A program made the position numbers and the translations under genes. Below the pieces are notes generated by a model. The model was not told where the DNA came from and ran no database searches. It saw only the letters and a program-made list of their open reading frames with translations. 64,000 nucleotides of DNA from Wansuia hejianensis (GTDB taxonomy: Bacteria; Bacillota; Clostridia; Lachnospirales; Lachnospiraceae). Positions 51,361 to 60,618 of this stretch are shown one piece after another. Position 1 is the first letter of the stretch. Each line of letters starts with the position of its first letter. The stretch lies in contig NZ_CP060635.1 in assembly GCF_014337215.1 (NCBI RefSeq), positions 261,501 to 325,500 on the forward strand, given 5' to 3'.

Positions 51361-53460
51361 ATGGGAATGAAGCATGGTAATCTTTCTATTAACAGTGACA
51401 ATATTTTTCCGATCATAAAGAAATGGATGTATTCGGATCACGACATTTTCGTGAGAGAGCTGATTTCCAACGGCTGCGACGCGATTACGAAGCTGAAGAA
51501 GCTGGACGGGGCAGGGGAGTATACACTTCCGGAGGACTACAAGCCCAGGATACAGGTGATCGTGGACGACAAAGAGAAAACTCTGAAGTTCATCGATAAC
51601 GGAATCGGGATGACGGCGGATGAGGTGGAAGAGTATATCACTCAGATCGCATTTTCCGGTGCAACGGAATTTCTGGAGAAATACAAAGATAAGACAGACC
51701 AGGATCAGATCATCGGACATTTCGGACTGGGCTTCTATTCAGCGTTTATGGTGGCGGACGACGTCCACATTGATACCCTGTCTTTCCAGGAGGGAGCGAA
51801 ACCGGTTCACTGGGAATGTGACGGAAGCACAGAATATGATATGGATGAGGGCAGCAGACAGGAGGTTGGGACGGAGATCACCCTGTATCTGAACGAAGAC
51901 TGCCTGGAATTCTCCAACGAATACCGTGTCCGGGAGGTTCTGGAGAAATACTGTTCCTTCATGCCTGTAGAGATTTTCCTTTCCAAGGCCAACGCAGAGC
52001 CGGAATATGAGACGATTGACGAGGCGGATCTGAGAGAGGACGACGAGGTCATTGAGCATATCCACGAAGAAGCCAAGACGGAAGAGCGTGAGAACGACAA
52101 AGGGGAGAAGGAAACCGTTGAAGTATCCCCGGCCCGCGATCAGGTGAAGATTAAAAAACGTCCCGTTTCCATCAGTGATATCCATCCTCTCTGGACGAAG
52201 CATCCCAATGACTGCACAGAAGAGGAATATAAGGAATTTTACCGGAAGGTATTTCTGGATTATAAGGAGCCGCTGTTCTGGATTCATCTGAATATGGATT
52301 ATCCCTTTAACCTGAAGGGAATCCTCTATTTCCCCAGGATTAACACGGAGTATGATTCCATTGAGGGGACTATTAAGCTGTACAACAACCAGGTCTTTAT
52401 CGCGGATAACATCAAAGAGGTCATTCCAGAATACCTGATGCTGCTGAAAGGTGTGATCGACTGCCCCGACCTGCCGTTGAACGTGTCCCGGAGCGCGCTG
52501 CAGAACGACGGCTTTGTGAAGAAAATCTCCGATTACATCTCCAAGAAGGTGGCGGACAGGCTGTCGGGCATGTGCAAGACAGACCGGGAGAATTATGAGA
52601 AATACTGGGATGATATCAATCCTTTCATCAAGTTCGGCTGCATCAAGGACAGCAAATTCTCCGAGAAGATGATGGATTATGTGCTGTATAAGAACATAGA
52701 CGATAAATATCTGACTCTCAAGGACTGTATAGAGGAAAATGAAAAGTCCGCTGAGGACGGAGAGGAAGCCGTGGAAGTAAAAGAATCCGAAGACAGCGCA
52801 GAGGCGAAGGAGAGCGGAGAAGGCGCAGAGGCAAAAGAGACCGGTGAAGATGCGGAAGAGAAGAAGAAAACGACAATTTACTATGTGACTGACCCCGTTC
52901 AGCAGAGCCAGTATATTAATATGTTCCGTGAACAGGGAATGGACGCCGTGATCCTGAAGCATAATATTGATTCTGCGTTTATCACTCATGTGGAGAGAGC
53001 CAATGAAGAAGTGAAATTCCAGCGAATAGACGCAGATCTGACGGAAGATCTGAAGGAAACAGGGGCGGATCTGGCAGAGGAAACCAAAGCGATGGAAGAG
53101 CTGTTCAGAAAAGCCTTGAATAATGACAAGCTGGAAGTTAAGGTGGAGAACCTGAAAAATGATAAAATTTCTTCCATGGTCACACTGTCTGAGGAGAGCC
53201 GCCGTATGGAAGAGATGATGAAGATGTATGGAATGGGAACGATGGATACTTCCATGTTCGGCGGGCAGCAGACGCTGATCCTGAATGCCAAGCATCCTCT
53301 GGTAAAATATATTTTTGAGCACAGGGATTCGGAAGACGTGCCGGTGTTCTGTGAACAGCTTTATGATCTGGCCATGATCTGCAATAAGCCGCTGACTCCG
53401 GAAGGAATGACGAAATTCATTGCCAGAAGCAACGAGATTATGATGAAGCTTGCCAATTGA
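51361..53460 (+). CDS. htpG: Molecular chaperone HtpG (bacterial Hsp90) with two acidic linkers
   Basis: 699 residues; typical HtpG has about 625. The N-terminal ATPase domain shows ELISNGCDAI, DNGIGMT and GHFGLGFYSAFMV. Middle and C-terminal domains follow (LNVSRSALQND is clear). Extra length lies in two low-complexity acidic regions: about 215-260 between the N and M domains and about 458-500, the latter made of near-repeats such as AKESGEGAEAKETGEDA. AAAGGAG lies before the ATG at 51361. It is under CIRCE control. Both linkers may have come from expansion, but codon use looks like the surroundings. Confidence 0.95.
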   Translation: MGMKHGNLSINSDNIFPIIKKWMYSDHDIFVRELISNGCDAITKLKKLDGAGEYTLPEDYKPRIQVIVDDKEKTLKFIDNGIGMTADEVEEYITQIAFSGATEFLEKYKDKTDQDQIIGHFGLGFYSAFMVADDVHIDTLSFQEGAKPVHWECDGSTEYDMDEGSRQEVGTEITLYLNEDCLEFSNEYRVREVLEKYCSFMPVEIFLSKANAEPEYETIDEADLREDDEVIEHIHEEAKTEERENDKGEKETVEVSPARDQVKIKKRPVSISDIHPLWTKHPNDCTEEEYKEFYRKVFLDYKEPLFWIHLNMDYPFNLKGILYFPRINTEYDSIEGTIKLYNNQVFIADNIKEVIPEYLMLLKGVIDCPDLPLNVSRSALQNDGFVKKISDYISKKVADRLSGMCKTDRENYEKYWDDINPFIKFGCIKDSKFSEKMMDYVLYKNIDDKYLTLKDCIEENEKSAEDGEEAVEVKESEDSAEAKESGEGAEAKETGEDAEEKKKTTIYYVTDPVQQSQYINMFREQGMDAVILKHNIDSAFITHVERANEEVKFQRIDADLTEDLKETGADLAEETKAMEELFRKALNNDKLEVKVENLKNDKISSMVTLSEESRRMEEMMKMYGMGTMDTSMFGGQQTLILNAKHPLVKYIFEHRDSEDVPVFCEQLYDLAMICNKPLTPEGMTKFIARSNEIMMKLAN

Positions 53461-53473
53461 CAGAGAAAGCGGG

Positions 53474-54019
53474 ATGCCGATGAACGAAGAATATAGCCTG
53501 CCTTATAACCTGTTCTTGATTGGTTTCATGGGGTCAGGTAAGAGTTCTGTTGCAGCTTATCTGCACAGAAAATATGAAATGCCGTTGTTTGAAATGGATG
53601 AGACGATAGCGGAACGGGAAGGCATGTCGATCCCTGAACTGTTCGAGACGATGGGAGAGGAGTATTTCCGGGCCGCTGAGACGGCTCTCCTGATTGAACT
53701 TCAGAGCAATCAGAATACGGTTGTCTCCTGCGGGGGAGGAGTTCCCATGCGTGCCTGCAATGTTGAGGCGATGAAACGGAACGGGAAGGTGATCCTGCTC
53801 ACTGCGTCTCCGGAGACGATATTGACACGGGTGTCCGGTAATGACAACCGGCCGCTTCTGAAGGGACGGAAGAACGTGGCGGGCATTCAGGCTCTGATGG
53901 AACAGCGCCGCCCCTGCTATGAAGCGGCCGCGGATCTGACCATAGCCACAGATGGAAAAAAGGTGGAAGAGATCTGCCGGGAAATATTCCAGAGGCTGCA
54001 GGGAACTCCTGCGGACTGA
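53474..54019 (+). CDS. aroK: Shikimate kinase
   Basis: 181 residues. The P-loop is IGFMGSGKSSV near residue 16, MDETIAEREGM binds shikimate and VVSCGGGVPMR is the GGG motif. It phosphorylates shikimate in aromatic amino-acid synthesis. Start may be at 53474 or 53480; the upstream htpG stop is at 53460. Convergent with the gene at 54044. Confidence 0.92.
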   Translation: MPMNEEYSLPYNLFLIGFMGSGKSSVAAYLHRKYEMPLFEMDETIAEREGMSIPELFETMGEEYFRAAETALLIELQSNQNTVVSCGGGVPMRACNVEAMKRNGKVILLTASPETILTRVSGNDNRPLLKGRKNVAGIQALMEQRRPCYEAAADLTIATDGKKVEEICREIFQRLQGTPAD

Positions 54020-54043
54020 GTGCCGTTGTTACCCGTTCTACGG

Positions 54044-54535
54044 TCATTCCAGCTCCTGCTGCCGCAGAAAATCTTCCAGCATCCCATCCCAGGCCTGATC
54101 CAGGGATTTATCCATGGTGAAGATGCGCAGGGATGAACCGGTAGTCAGCGTCAGGGATTCCCCGTGATACTGGCAGTTGAAGAACAGGCCGAAGACGTCC
54201 TGGGGAGTCAGCGGCAGGCCGCTGCGGGCCAGAAGAAGGTCCACTTCATCTGACGGCAGCTGGAACACGAATTTAAAAGCGAGGGGCGTGCGGCGCCCCT
54301 TAATCACAGAATAGCAAAAGGGTTTGATTTCCTGCCAGGTAACTTGTGTCCGTTCCTGGGCTTTCAGCTCTTTTGCTTTTTCTGTGTCATAAAAATCTGC
54401 GTGAAGCTGACCGTCGATGGAAAAAGTGGTAAAGGTAGTGATGGAGGCTTCCGATACCAGAAAGCGGTCGAAGGTATCCTGAAGCAGTAGTTTATTCATG
54501 AAATCTTTTACATGTTTTATCGGTAGTGCAATCAT
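54044..54535 (-). CDS. DUF5721-like protein
   Basis: 163 residues, soluble, mostly beta with LLQDTFDRFLVSEASITTFTTFSIDG near the start. I recall this as a Clostridia-restricted family of unknown function. Stop of the CorA-like gene at 54539 lies beside its start, so both are read as one unit on this strand, in the order CorA-like then this gene. Confidence 0.7.
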   Translation of the reverse strand: MIALPIKHVKDFMNKLLLQDTFDRFLVSEASITTFTTFSIDGQLHADFYDTEKAKELKAQERTQVTWQEIKPFCYSVIKGRRTPLAFKFVFQLPSDEVDLLLARSGLPLTPQDVFGLFFNCQYHGESLTLTTGSSLRIFTMDKSLDQAWDGMLEDFLRQQELE

Positions 54536-54538
54536 ATC

Positions 54539-55462
54539 TTACAGCCAGCCTTTCTTCTTGAAAAACCAGATTTCTCCCCCGACGATAAACAGACAGAGAG
54601 CAATCAGAATAAAATAGGAAAAGGGATGCATGAGCTCCGGCATATTGGCGAAGTTCATCCCATACCAGCCGGTCAGCAGTGTGAGCGGCAGAAAAATAGT
54701 GGTGACGACTGTCAGAATCCGCATGGTGTCATTTTGCTTCAGGTCCATCTGCGCCTGATAAAATTCCCGGATCTGCAGGGCGTATTCCCGCAGGATCTGG
54801 GTGTGGTCATAAAGCCTGTCGATCCGCGCCTGCAGCCGTGAAAAATGCTGTACGTATTCCGGCGGAAACAGGTCTGTGGCGTTCTGTGACAGTATGACGC
54901 ACATGTCGATCATCTGCTGATAAAAAGAAAGCAGACGAAGGAGGCCCCTGCGGCCGGATGTGATGCCGCGCTGCAGCTCTTTGGGAAAAGCGGTTTCGAT
55001 GGCGTCTTCCATAGTGGCGAGACGTTTTTCATAGCCTCTCAGCAGCGCCATGTCTCCCTGTATCAGATATTCCAGCAAACAGAAAAAAATGTGGAAAATG
55101 CTGGAACAGTCCAAAAGTCCGGCCTGCTCCACCGCGTCCATAAGGGCCGGGAAGTGTTCGCCGGAGTCAATCAGCAGGAGCTGCTGCTTGCTCAGGTAAT
55201 AGGTCAGCGACAGAGAGTCCAGATGAGTTTCCTGCTTATCAGGGATCAGAAGCGTCCCGATCATACAGTCCGGCAGAACCTCTGCTTCACAGTATTCGGC
55301 CGGTTCACTGAAATTCCGTTTCAGGTTCCGGAAAAAACGGAAATTTTTGCATCTTGAGGAAGCTTCCTCCACAGTCAGCAGCTCAAAAACCTGTTCCTCA
55401 GGCGTTGGTTCATATAAATCGTCTATTTCGCGAAAAGTAGTTTCCAGTAAATAACGACGGAT
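54539..55462 (-). CDS. CorA-like divalent-cation transporter, possibly ATC start
   Basis: About 307 residues. A long cytoplasmic domain precedes two C-terminal helices; the first ends in GMNF, the CorA signature (GWYGMNFANMPE), followed by a basic end FFKKKGWL. A frame is open to a stop at about 55471. The only standard codon, GTG at 55372, has no ribosome-binding site, while GGAGG (55472-55476) stands 9 nt before ATC at 55462. The extension restores the family length. The start remains uncertain. Confidence 0.85.
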   Translation of the reverse strand: MRRYLLETTFREIDDLYEPTPEEQVFELLTVEEASSRCKNFRFFRNLKRNFSEPAEYCEAEVLPDCMIGTLLIPDKQETHLDSLSLTYYLSKQQLLLIDSGEHFPALMDAVEQAGLLDCSSIFHIFFCLLEYLIQGDMALLRGYEKRLATMEDAIETAFPKELQRGITSGRRGLLRLLSFYQQMIDMCVILSQNATDLFPPEYVQHFSRLQARIDRLYDHTQILREYALQIREFYQAQMDLKQNDTMRILTVVTTIFLPLTLLTGWYGMNFANMPELMHPFSYFILIALCLFIVGGEIWFFKKKGWL

Positions 55463-55529
55463 AAAAGATCACCTCCAGGGGACTGTATTTATTATAACGA
55501 AATGAATAGTATTAGACAATAAAAATGTT

Positions 55530-55558
55530 TTGCATTTTTCCGGAAATTATGCTATAGT
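55530..55558 (+). promoter_or_regulatory. Promoter of the DegV-like gene
   Basis: TTGCAT at 55530-55535 and TATAGT at 55553-55558, 17-nt spacer. The remaining 130 nt to the gene are very AT-rich with no other pattern seen. Confidence 0.6.
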
Positions 55559-55691
55559 GTACATAGTAACTAAAACTACGTAGCATAATAATAAAAACAA
55601 AATAATAAAGAAATGAAAAATATATAAAATAATATAAATATTTGCTAAAGAAGGTAAAAGAATCAAAGATTTAAGCGCAAGGAGGCATTTT

Positions 55692-56531
55692 ATGGGATTT
55701 AAAATCGTTGTAGACAGTTGTGGGGATTTAACCGAGGAGATGAAGAAAGACGACCGTTTTATCAGCGTGCCTTTGACACTTGTAGTCGACGGCGAAGAGA
55801 TGGTGGATGACGAGAGCTTTGACCAGAAAGCATGTCTGAAGAAGATGGATGCTTCTCCGGAATGTCCCAAATCATCCTGCCCTTCACCTCAGAGATATAT
55901 GGAGACATTTCTGAGCGGTGAAGACCGTTATTATGTAGTGACATTATCTGAACAGCTCAGTGGTTCCTATAACAGCGCGAGGCTGGGCATGGAGATGGCG
56001 AAGGAAGAAAATCCAGATCTGAAAATCCATATCTTCAACTCAAGGTCGGCATCCATCGGTGAGACACTGATCGCCACCCATATTCGTGAGTGTGAAGAAA
56101 AAGGCTTTGATTTTGAAAAAACTGTAAAAGATACCGAACGTTATATAAAGGGCCAGAACACCTTTTTTGTCCTTGAGAATCTGGATGTGCTCCGTAAAAA
56201 CGGACGACTCAGCAATCTGAAATCCTTCGTGGCATCCGCCCTGAAGATCCGCCCCATCATGGGAGCGACCAAAGACGGGAGCATCTGCCAGCTGAGCCAG
56301 GCGCGGGGCATCAACAAAGCCCTGATGAAGATGATAGATTTCATCGTAGACCAGGTGAAAGACAGCGAACACCGGACACTGGCGATCGCCTATTGCAATT
56401 GTAAAGAAAGGGCGCAGCAGGTAAAAGAGGCGATTCTTAAGAGAATTAAGGTCAAGGATGTCGTACTGGTGAATACGGGGGGCGTCAGCACCATGTATGC
56501 CAATGACGGCGGAATCATAGTCGCGATCTGA
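55692..56531 (+). CDS. DegV-family protein (fatty-acid binding)
   Basis: 279 residues. KIVVDSCGDLTEE and CPSPQRYMETF near the N-terminus, SGSYNSARLG in the middle and a two-domain fold are typical. These proteins bind a fatty acid and hand it to a fatty-acid kinase. AAGGAGG lies 8 nt before the ATG. Confidence 0.93.
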   Translation: MGFKIVVDSCGDLTEEMKKDDRFISVPLTLVVDGEEMVDDESFDQKACLKKMDASPECPKSSCPSPQRYMETFLSGEDRYYVVTLSEQLSGSYNSARLGMEMAKEENPDLKIHIFNSRSASIGETLIATHIRECEEKGFDFEKTVKDTERYIKGQNTFFVLENLDVLRKNGRLSNLKSFVASALKIRPIMGATKDGSICQLSQARGINKALMKMIDFIVDQVKDSEHRTLAIAYCNCKERAQQVKEAILKRIKVKDVVLVNTGGVSTMYANDGGIIVAI

Positions 56532-56704
56532 GAAGAAGCCGTCTCCGTTGCTTCTCGTCCAGGTTATGCCGCCTCGTCACGAAACCATAATCGCGATGCA
56601 AATATGATAATTTTGTGATTTTATTGTGTGGGTCTTTCCTTTTTGATAAAAATGTTGTATACTTTTTACCAGATGAATTTCGATGCAAAAGAAGGAGAAA
56701 TATC

Positions 56705-56971
56705 ATGAGTCAGGAAAAAGTAGATCAATATAAGAAGAATAAGGCCAATCGTCAGAAGATCATGAGAAGAGAGAAGATTCTCCGCAGGCTGGAGATTACA
56801 GTTGCTGCGCTGGTGTTGGTGGGGCTGGTCAGCTGGTTCAGCGTGGCTGTGTATAAGAATTCCAAGGCCCAGGCCCAGGCGAATGCTGAGACGGTGACAA
56901 CTTCACTGGATGTGTCGGCGATCAATGATTATATGAACGAGGCGAATTCAGCAGCTACTGCGTCTGAATAA
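56705..56971 (+). CDS. Small single-pass membrane protein
   Basis: 88 residues. A basic N-terminus (about 1-30, many Lys/Arg), one hydrophobic helix TVAALVLVGLVSWFSVAVY and an outer Ala/Thr-rich tail. AAGGAG lies before 56705; the frame is open upstream. No known family. A strong hairpin follows. Confidence 0.7.
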   Translation: MSQEKVDQYKKNKANRQKIMRREKILRRLEITVAALVLVGLVSWFSVAVYKNSKAQAQANAETVTTSLDVSAINDYMNEANSAATASE

Positions 56972-57023
56972 ACGGGACTATCGAACCGGATGAAAAATTT
57001 AATTGTATGAGAATAAAAATGAT

Positions 57024-57066
57024 GCCGCCCCGCAGCTGTCACAGCTGCGGGGCGGCGTCCTTCCTT
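57024..57066. terminator. Strong GC hairpin, probable bidirectional terminator
   Basis: GCCGCCCCGCAGCTGT and ACAGCTGCGGGGCGGC form a perfect 16-bp stem, followed by GTCCTTCCTTCATT. Confidence 0.7.
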
Positions 57067-57090
57067 CATTCGCTTATCTGTATTACCTGA

Positions 57091-57291
57091 TTAACATTTC
57101 TCAACGTTAGCAGCCTGCATTCCTTTGGCGCCTTCGGTTAAATCATAAGTAACAGCCTGGCCTTCGTCCAGAGATTTGAATCCGTCGCCCTGGATAGCAG
57201 AGAAGTGTACGAATACATCTTTTCCATCCTCACCTGTGATAAAGCCATAGCCTTTTTCAGCGTTGAACCATTTTACAGTTCCCTTGTTCAT
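57091..57291 (-). CDS. Cold-shock protein (CspA family)
   Basis: 66 residues. KGTVKWFNAEKGYGFITGEDGKDVFVHFSAI contains both RNP motifs of the cold-shock domain. A promoter at 57459-57487 on this strand gives a 5' leader of about 160 nt, the length usual for the RNA-thermosensor leaders of csp genes. AGGAGGT-type SD is visible upstream on the reverse strand. Confidence 0.95.
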   Translation of the reverse strand: MNKGTVKWFNAEKGYGFITGEDGKDVFVHFSAIQGDGFKSLDEGQAVTYDLTEGAKGMQAANVEKC

Positions 57292-57458
57292 GTTGTAGTA
57301 CCTCCATAACTAAATAGAAAAATGAATTGATGCCAGCGAGTGAATTTGTAAAAAAATTCACTGGCTATTACAGATTATATTAAGGTGAATGAAATATAAT
57401 CTCTAATAACCAGTGACCTCATATACATCTCAATAATTCCTCATTTCTATTTGTATTT

Positions 57459-57487
57459 ATTATAGACATGCTGGTGTAAAAAGTCAA
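57459..57487 (-). promoter_or_regulatory. Promoter of the cold-shock gene
   Basis: On the minus strand TTGACT (57482-57487) and TATAAT (57459-57464), 17-nt spacer. The gap 57292-57626 contains this promoter, the long csp leader and the pyrC promoter. Confidence 0.8.
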
Positions 57488-57524
57488 GGAAAAACTTCCA
57501 ATCTTTCCGGCAAATCGGAAGAAC

Positions 57525-57553
57525 TTGAAATATCCGTTATTTTCCTGTATACT
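57525..57553 (+). promoter_or_regulatory. Promoter of the pyrC operon
   Basis: TTGAAA at 57525-57530 and TATACT at 57548-57553, 17-nt spacer. The 70-nt leader has no attenuator that I can see. Confidence 0.7.
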
Positions 57554-57626
57554 TGGGGCAAAGTCAGTAATTATAATGCCTTTTGGATGCGCCGCCGCGC
57601 GTCCGGAAGGGGACGGAGCGGAGAGT

Positions 57627-58925
57627 ATGAGCATATTGATTAGGAATGGACGGGTCATCGATCCGGACACAAAGCTGGATGAAATCTGTGATTTACAGTT
57701 AGAGGAAGGCCGTATCACAGCGTGCGGGAAGAATATAGAGGCGGAGGCGGATGTGATTTTGGACGCGACGGGCTGTTATGTGATGCCGGGACTGATTGAC
57801 ATGCACGTGCACCTGCGTGATCCGGGACAGACATGGAAGGAAGATGTGGTGAGCGGGGCCAGGGCTGCCGCCCGGGGAGGCTTTACGACGGTCCTGGCGA
57901 TGCCCAATACAAAGCCTGTGATAGATTCTCCCGACCGGGTGGACTATGTGAAGGTGAAAGCGGACTATTCTGCTCCCATCCATGTGCTCCAGGCAGGAGC
58001 CATCACAAAAGGTCAGAAGGGTGAGGTGCTGGCGGATATTGAAGGGATGATCGCCCATGGAATTCCGGCCATCAGTGAGGACGGGAAATCCGTCATGAAT
58101 GCGGGACTCTACAAGAAGGCCATGGAACTGGCTGCACGGCATGGGATTCCGGTGCTGGCCCACTGTGAGGATGCGAACCTGGTGAACGGCGGCTGCGTCA
58201 ATGAGGATGAGAACTCCAGGTCTGCCGGGCTGCCGGGAATCATTAATGCGGTGGAGGATGTGATCATCGCCAGGGATATTTTGCTGGCGGAGGAAACGGG
58301 CGCCCATTTGCATCTGTGCCATTGTTCCACTAAGGGAAGCATGGATATTCTGCGGGAGGCCAAAAAGCGGGGAATGGATGTTTCAGGCGAGGTTTGCCCC
58401 CACCACTTCACACTGACGAGCGGCGATATCATTCCCGGAGATACGAATTACAAGATGAATCCTCCGCTGAGGACAGCGGAAGACAGAGAAGCGCTCCGTC
58501 AGGGGCTGAAGGAAGACGTCTTTGAGGTGATCAGTACGGATCACGCTCCGCACAGCGCGGAAGAGAAGACGGCCACCATGAGGAAGGCTCCCTTTGGCAT
58601 TGTGGGTCTGGAGACGGCCGCAGCGCTGACGCTGACTGAGCTGGTGGATACGGGAATCCTGACGCCTATGCAGATGGCGGAAAAAATGAGCTATCACCCC
58701 GCCCGGATTCTGCACCTGGAGGGACGGGGGTCTCTGGCTCCGGGGAGCGAGGCGGATGTAGTAATCATAGATCCGGATAAGGAGTATGAAATAGACACGA
58801 GATACTTTGAATCAAAAGGGAAAAATACTCCTTTTGCAGGGAAGAAGGTAAAAGGCCGGATTATGGCCACAATCTGCGGAGGAAAAATTGTATATCAGGA
58901 TAAAGAGAGGAACTTAGTACAATGA
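57627..58925 (+). CDS. pyrC: Dihydroorotase
   Basis: 432 residues. Metal ligands are in DMHVHLRDPGQTWKED, CPHHF and STDHAPHS, as in class I dihydroorotases. It closes the ring in pyrimidine synthesis. Start at 57627 follows GGAG; the frame is open further upstream. Stop overlaps pyrF (ATGA). Confidence 0.95.
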   Translation: MSILIRNGRVIDPDTKLDEICDLQLEEGRITACGKNIEAEADVILDATGCYVMPGLIDMHVHLRDPGQTWKEDVVSGARAAARGGFTTVLAMPNTKPVIDSPDRVDYVKVKADYSAPIHVLQAGAITKGQKGEVLADIEGMIAHGIPAISEDGKSVMNAGLYKKAMELAARHGIPVLAHCEDANLVNGGCVNEDENSRSAGLPGIINAVEDVIIARDILLAEETGAHLHLCHCSTKGSMDILREAKKRGMDVSGEVCPHHFTLTSGDIIPGDTNYKMNPPLRTAEDREALRQGLKEDVFEVISTDHAPHSAEEKTATMRKAPFGIVGLETAAALTLTELVDTGILTPMQMAEKMSYHPARILHLEGRGSLAPGSEADVVIIDPDKEYEIDTRYFESKGKNTPFAGKKVKGRIMATICGGKIVYQDKERNLVQ

Positions 58926-59851
58926 TTAACAGGCTGATAGAGAAAATCAAGAAGACGAACGCCCCCATCGTGGTAGGGCTGGACCCGATGCTGTCTTATG
59001 TGCCGGAACAGGTGCAGAACAAAGCTTTCGGTGAATTCGGAGAGACTCTGGAGGGCGCTGCCGAGGCCATCTGGCAGTTTAACAAAGCGATCGTTGACGC
59101 GGTCTGCGATCTCATTCCGGCTGTAAAGCCCCAGGTTGCCATGTATGAACAGTTTGGCGTTCCGGGCATGGCGGCTTATGAAAAGACAGTCGCCTATTGC
59201 CAGGAAAAGGGGCTGGTTGTGATCGGAGATATCAAGAGAGGCGATATTGGCTCCACCTCTGAAGCCTATGCGGTCGGGCATTTGGGCAGAGTCCGGGTGG
59301 GAAGCAGAAGCTATGCTGGTTTCCATGAAGATTTTGCAACGGTTAATCCCTATCTGGGCAGCGACGGCGTGAAACCTTTTCTGAAGGTCTGCAGGGAAGA
59401 GAAGAAGGGCATCTTTATTCTGGTGAAAACCTCGAATCCTTCCAGTGGGGAATTCCAGGACCGTCTGGTGGACGGCCGTCCTCTGTATGAGCTGGTGGGC
59501 GAGAAGGTAGCCCAGTGGGGTGAAGAGGCGATGGGTGATGACTACAGCTACGTCGGCGCGGTTGTGGGCGCCACCTATCCGGAAATGGGCAGGATATTGC
59601 GGAAAATAATGCCTAAGAGCTACATCCTGGTGCCTGGATACGGCGCCCAGGGCGGGAAAGGCAAAGACCTGGTGCATTTCTTCAATGAAGACGGCCTGGG
59701 TGCAATTGTTAATTCCTCGAGAGGCATTATTGCCGCTTACCGTCATGAACAGTATGGATCCTTCGGGCCTGAGCATTTTGCGGAGGCATCGAGACAGGCG
59801 GTTCTGGATATGGTTTCAGATATCAGAGGGGCACTGGAGGCGGTGAAATGA
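58922..59851 (+). CDS. pyrF: Orotidine 5'-phosphate decarboxylase (type 2)
   Basis: 309 residues. VVGLDPML is near the start and the catalytic motif VIGDIKRGDIGST follows, with the long type 2 form. It yields UMP. ATGA overlaps on both sides join it to pyrC and pyrK. Confidence 0.96.
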   Translation: MINRLIEKIKKTNAPIVVGLDPMLSYVPEQVQNKAFGEFGETLEGAAEAIWQFNKAIVDAVCDLIPAVKPQVAMYEQFGVPGMAAYEKTVAYCQEKGLVVIGDIKRGDIGSTSEAYAVGHLGRVRVGSRSYAGFHEDFATVNPYLGSDGVKPFLKVCREEKKGIFILVKTSNPSSGEFQDRLVDGRPLYELVGEKVAQWGEEAMGDDYSYVGAVVGATYPEMGRILRKIMPKSYILVPGYGAQGGKGKDLVHFFNEDGLGAIVNSSRGIIAAYRHEQYGSFGPEHFAEASRQAVLDMVSDIRGALEAVK

Positions 59852-60618
59852 AGGTAAAGGAATGGTGCAGGGTGGCCAGCCAGGAGGAAATAGCCGCGGG
59901 GATCTACAGCATGTGGCTGGAGACACCATCTATAGCGGCACAGGCCAGGCCGGGACAGTTTGTATCTCTTTACTGTCAGGACGGAAGCCGTCTGCTTCCG
60001 AGGCCAATCAGCCTCTGTGAGATTGACGGGAAGAATGGCCGGCTGCGTCTGGTCTACCGTGTGGCAGGAAAGGGAACAGCAGAATTTTCCGGTCTGAAGG
60101 CTGGAGACCAGATCTCTGTGCTCGGACCTCTGGGAAACGGTTTCCCACTGGAAGAGGCGGCTGGAAAATCTGTGTTTCTGATGGGCGGCGGGATTGGAAT
60201 TCCGCCTATGCTGGAGACTGCGAAGCAGCTTCGGGCAGAAAAACAGCTGATTCTGGGATACCGGGACGATTGCTTTCTACTGGAAGAGTTTGAGAAGGCC
60301 GGGACAGTCTATACGGCTACAGAAGACGGAAGCCGGGGGACCCGGGGGAATGTTCTGGACGCTGTCAGAGAGCAGGAGCTTTCGGCAGAGGTGATCTTTG
60401 CATGCGGCCCGACGCCCATGCTGCGCGCTGTCAAGCAGTATGCGGCGGTGCGGGGCATCCCCTGCTGGATTTCCATGGAAGAGAAAATGGCCTGCGGGAT
60501 CGGAGCCTGCCTGGCCTGCGTCTGCCAGTCCAGGGAAGTGGACGGGCATTCTCACGTACACAATAAGCGGATTTGTAAGGACGGTCCGGTATTTGAAGCG
60601 TCGGAGGTGGAGCTGTGA
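59848..60618 (+). CDS. pyrK: Dihydroorotate dehydrogenase electron-transfer subunit
   Basis: 256 residues. FAD region RPISLCEIDG and NAD region FLMGGGIGIPPML are present, and the [2Fe-2S] Cys set lies at CGIGACLACVC with a last Cys about 15 residues later. It pairs with PyrD to use NAD+ as acceptor. Stop overlaps pyrD by one base. Confidence 0.96.
   Translation: MKVKEWCRVASQEEIAAGIYSMWLETPSIAAQARPGQFVSLYCQDGSRLLPRPISLCEIDGKNGRLRLVYRVAGKGTAEFSGLKAGDQISVLGPLGNGFPLEEAAGKSVFLMGGGIGIPPMLETAKQLRAEKQLILGYRDDCFLLEEFEKAGTVYTATEDGSRGTRGNVLDAVREQELSAEVIFACGPTPMLRAVKQYAAVRGIPCWISMEEKMACGIGACLACVCQSREVDGHSHVHNKRICKDGPVFEASEVEL

Noticed and set aside
51739..53322. Long reverse open frame opposite htpG (527 residues)
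   Set aside because: It is a shadow of htpG, whose forward frame has all Hsp90 motifs. The reverse translation shows no domain.
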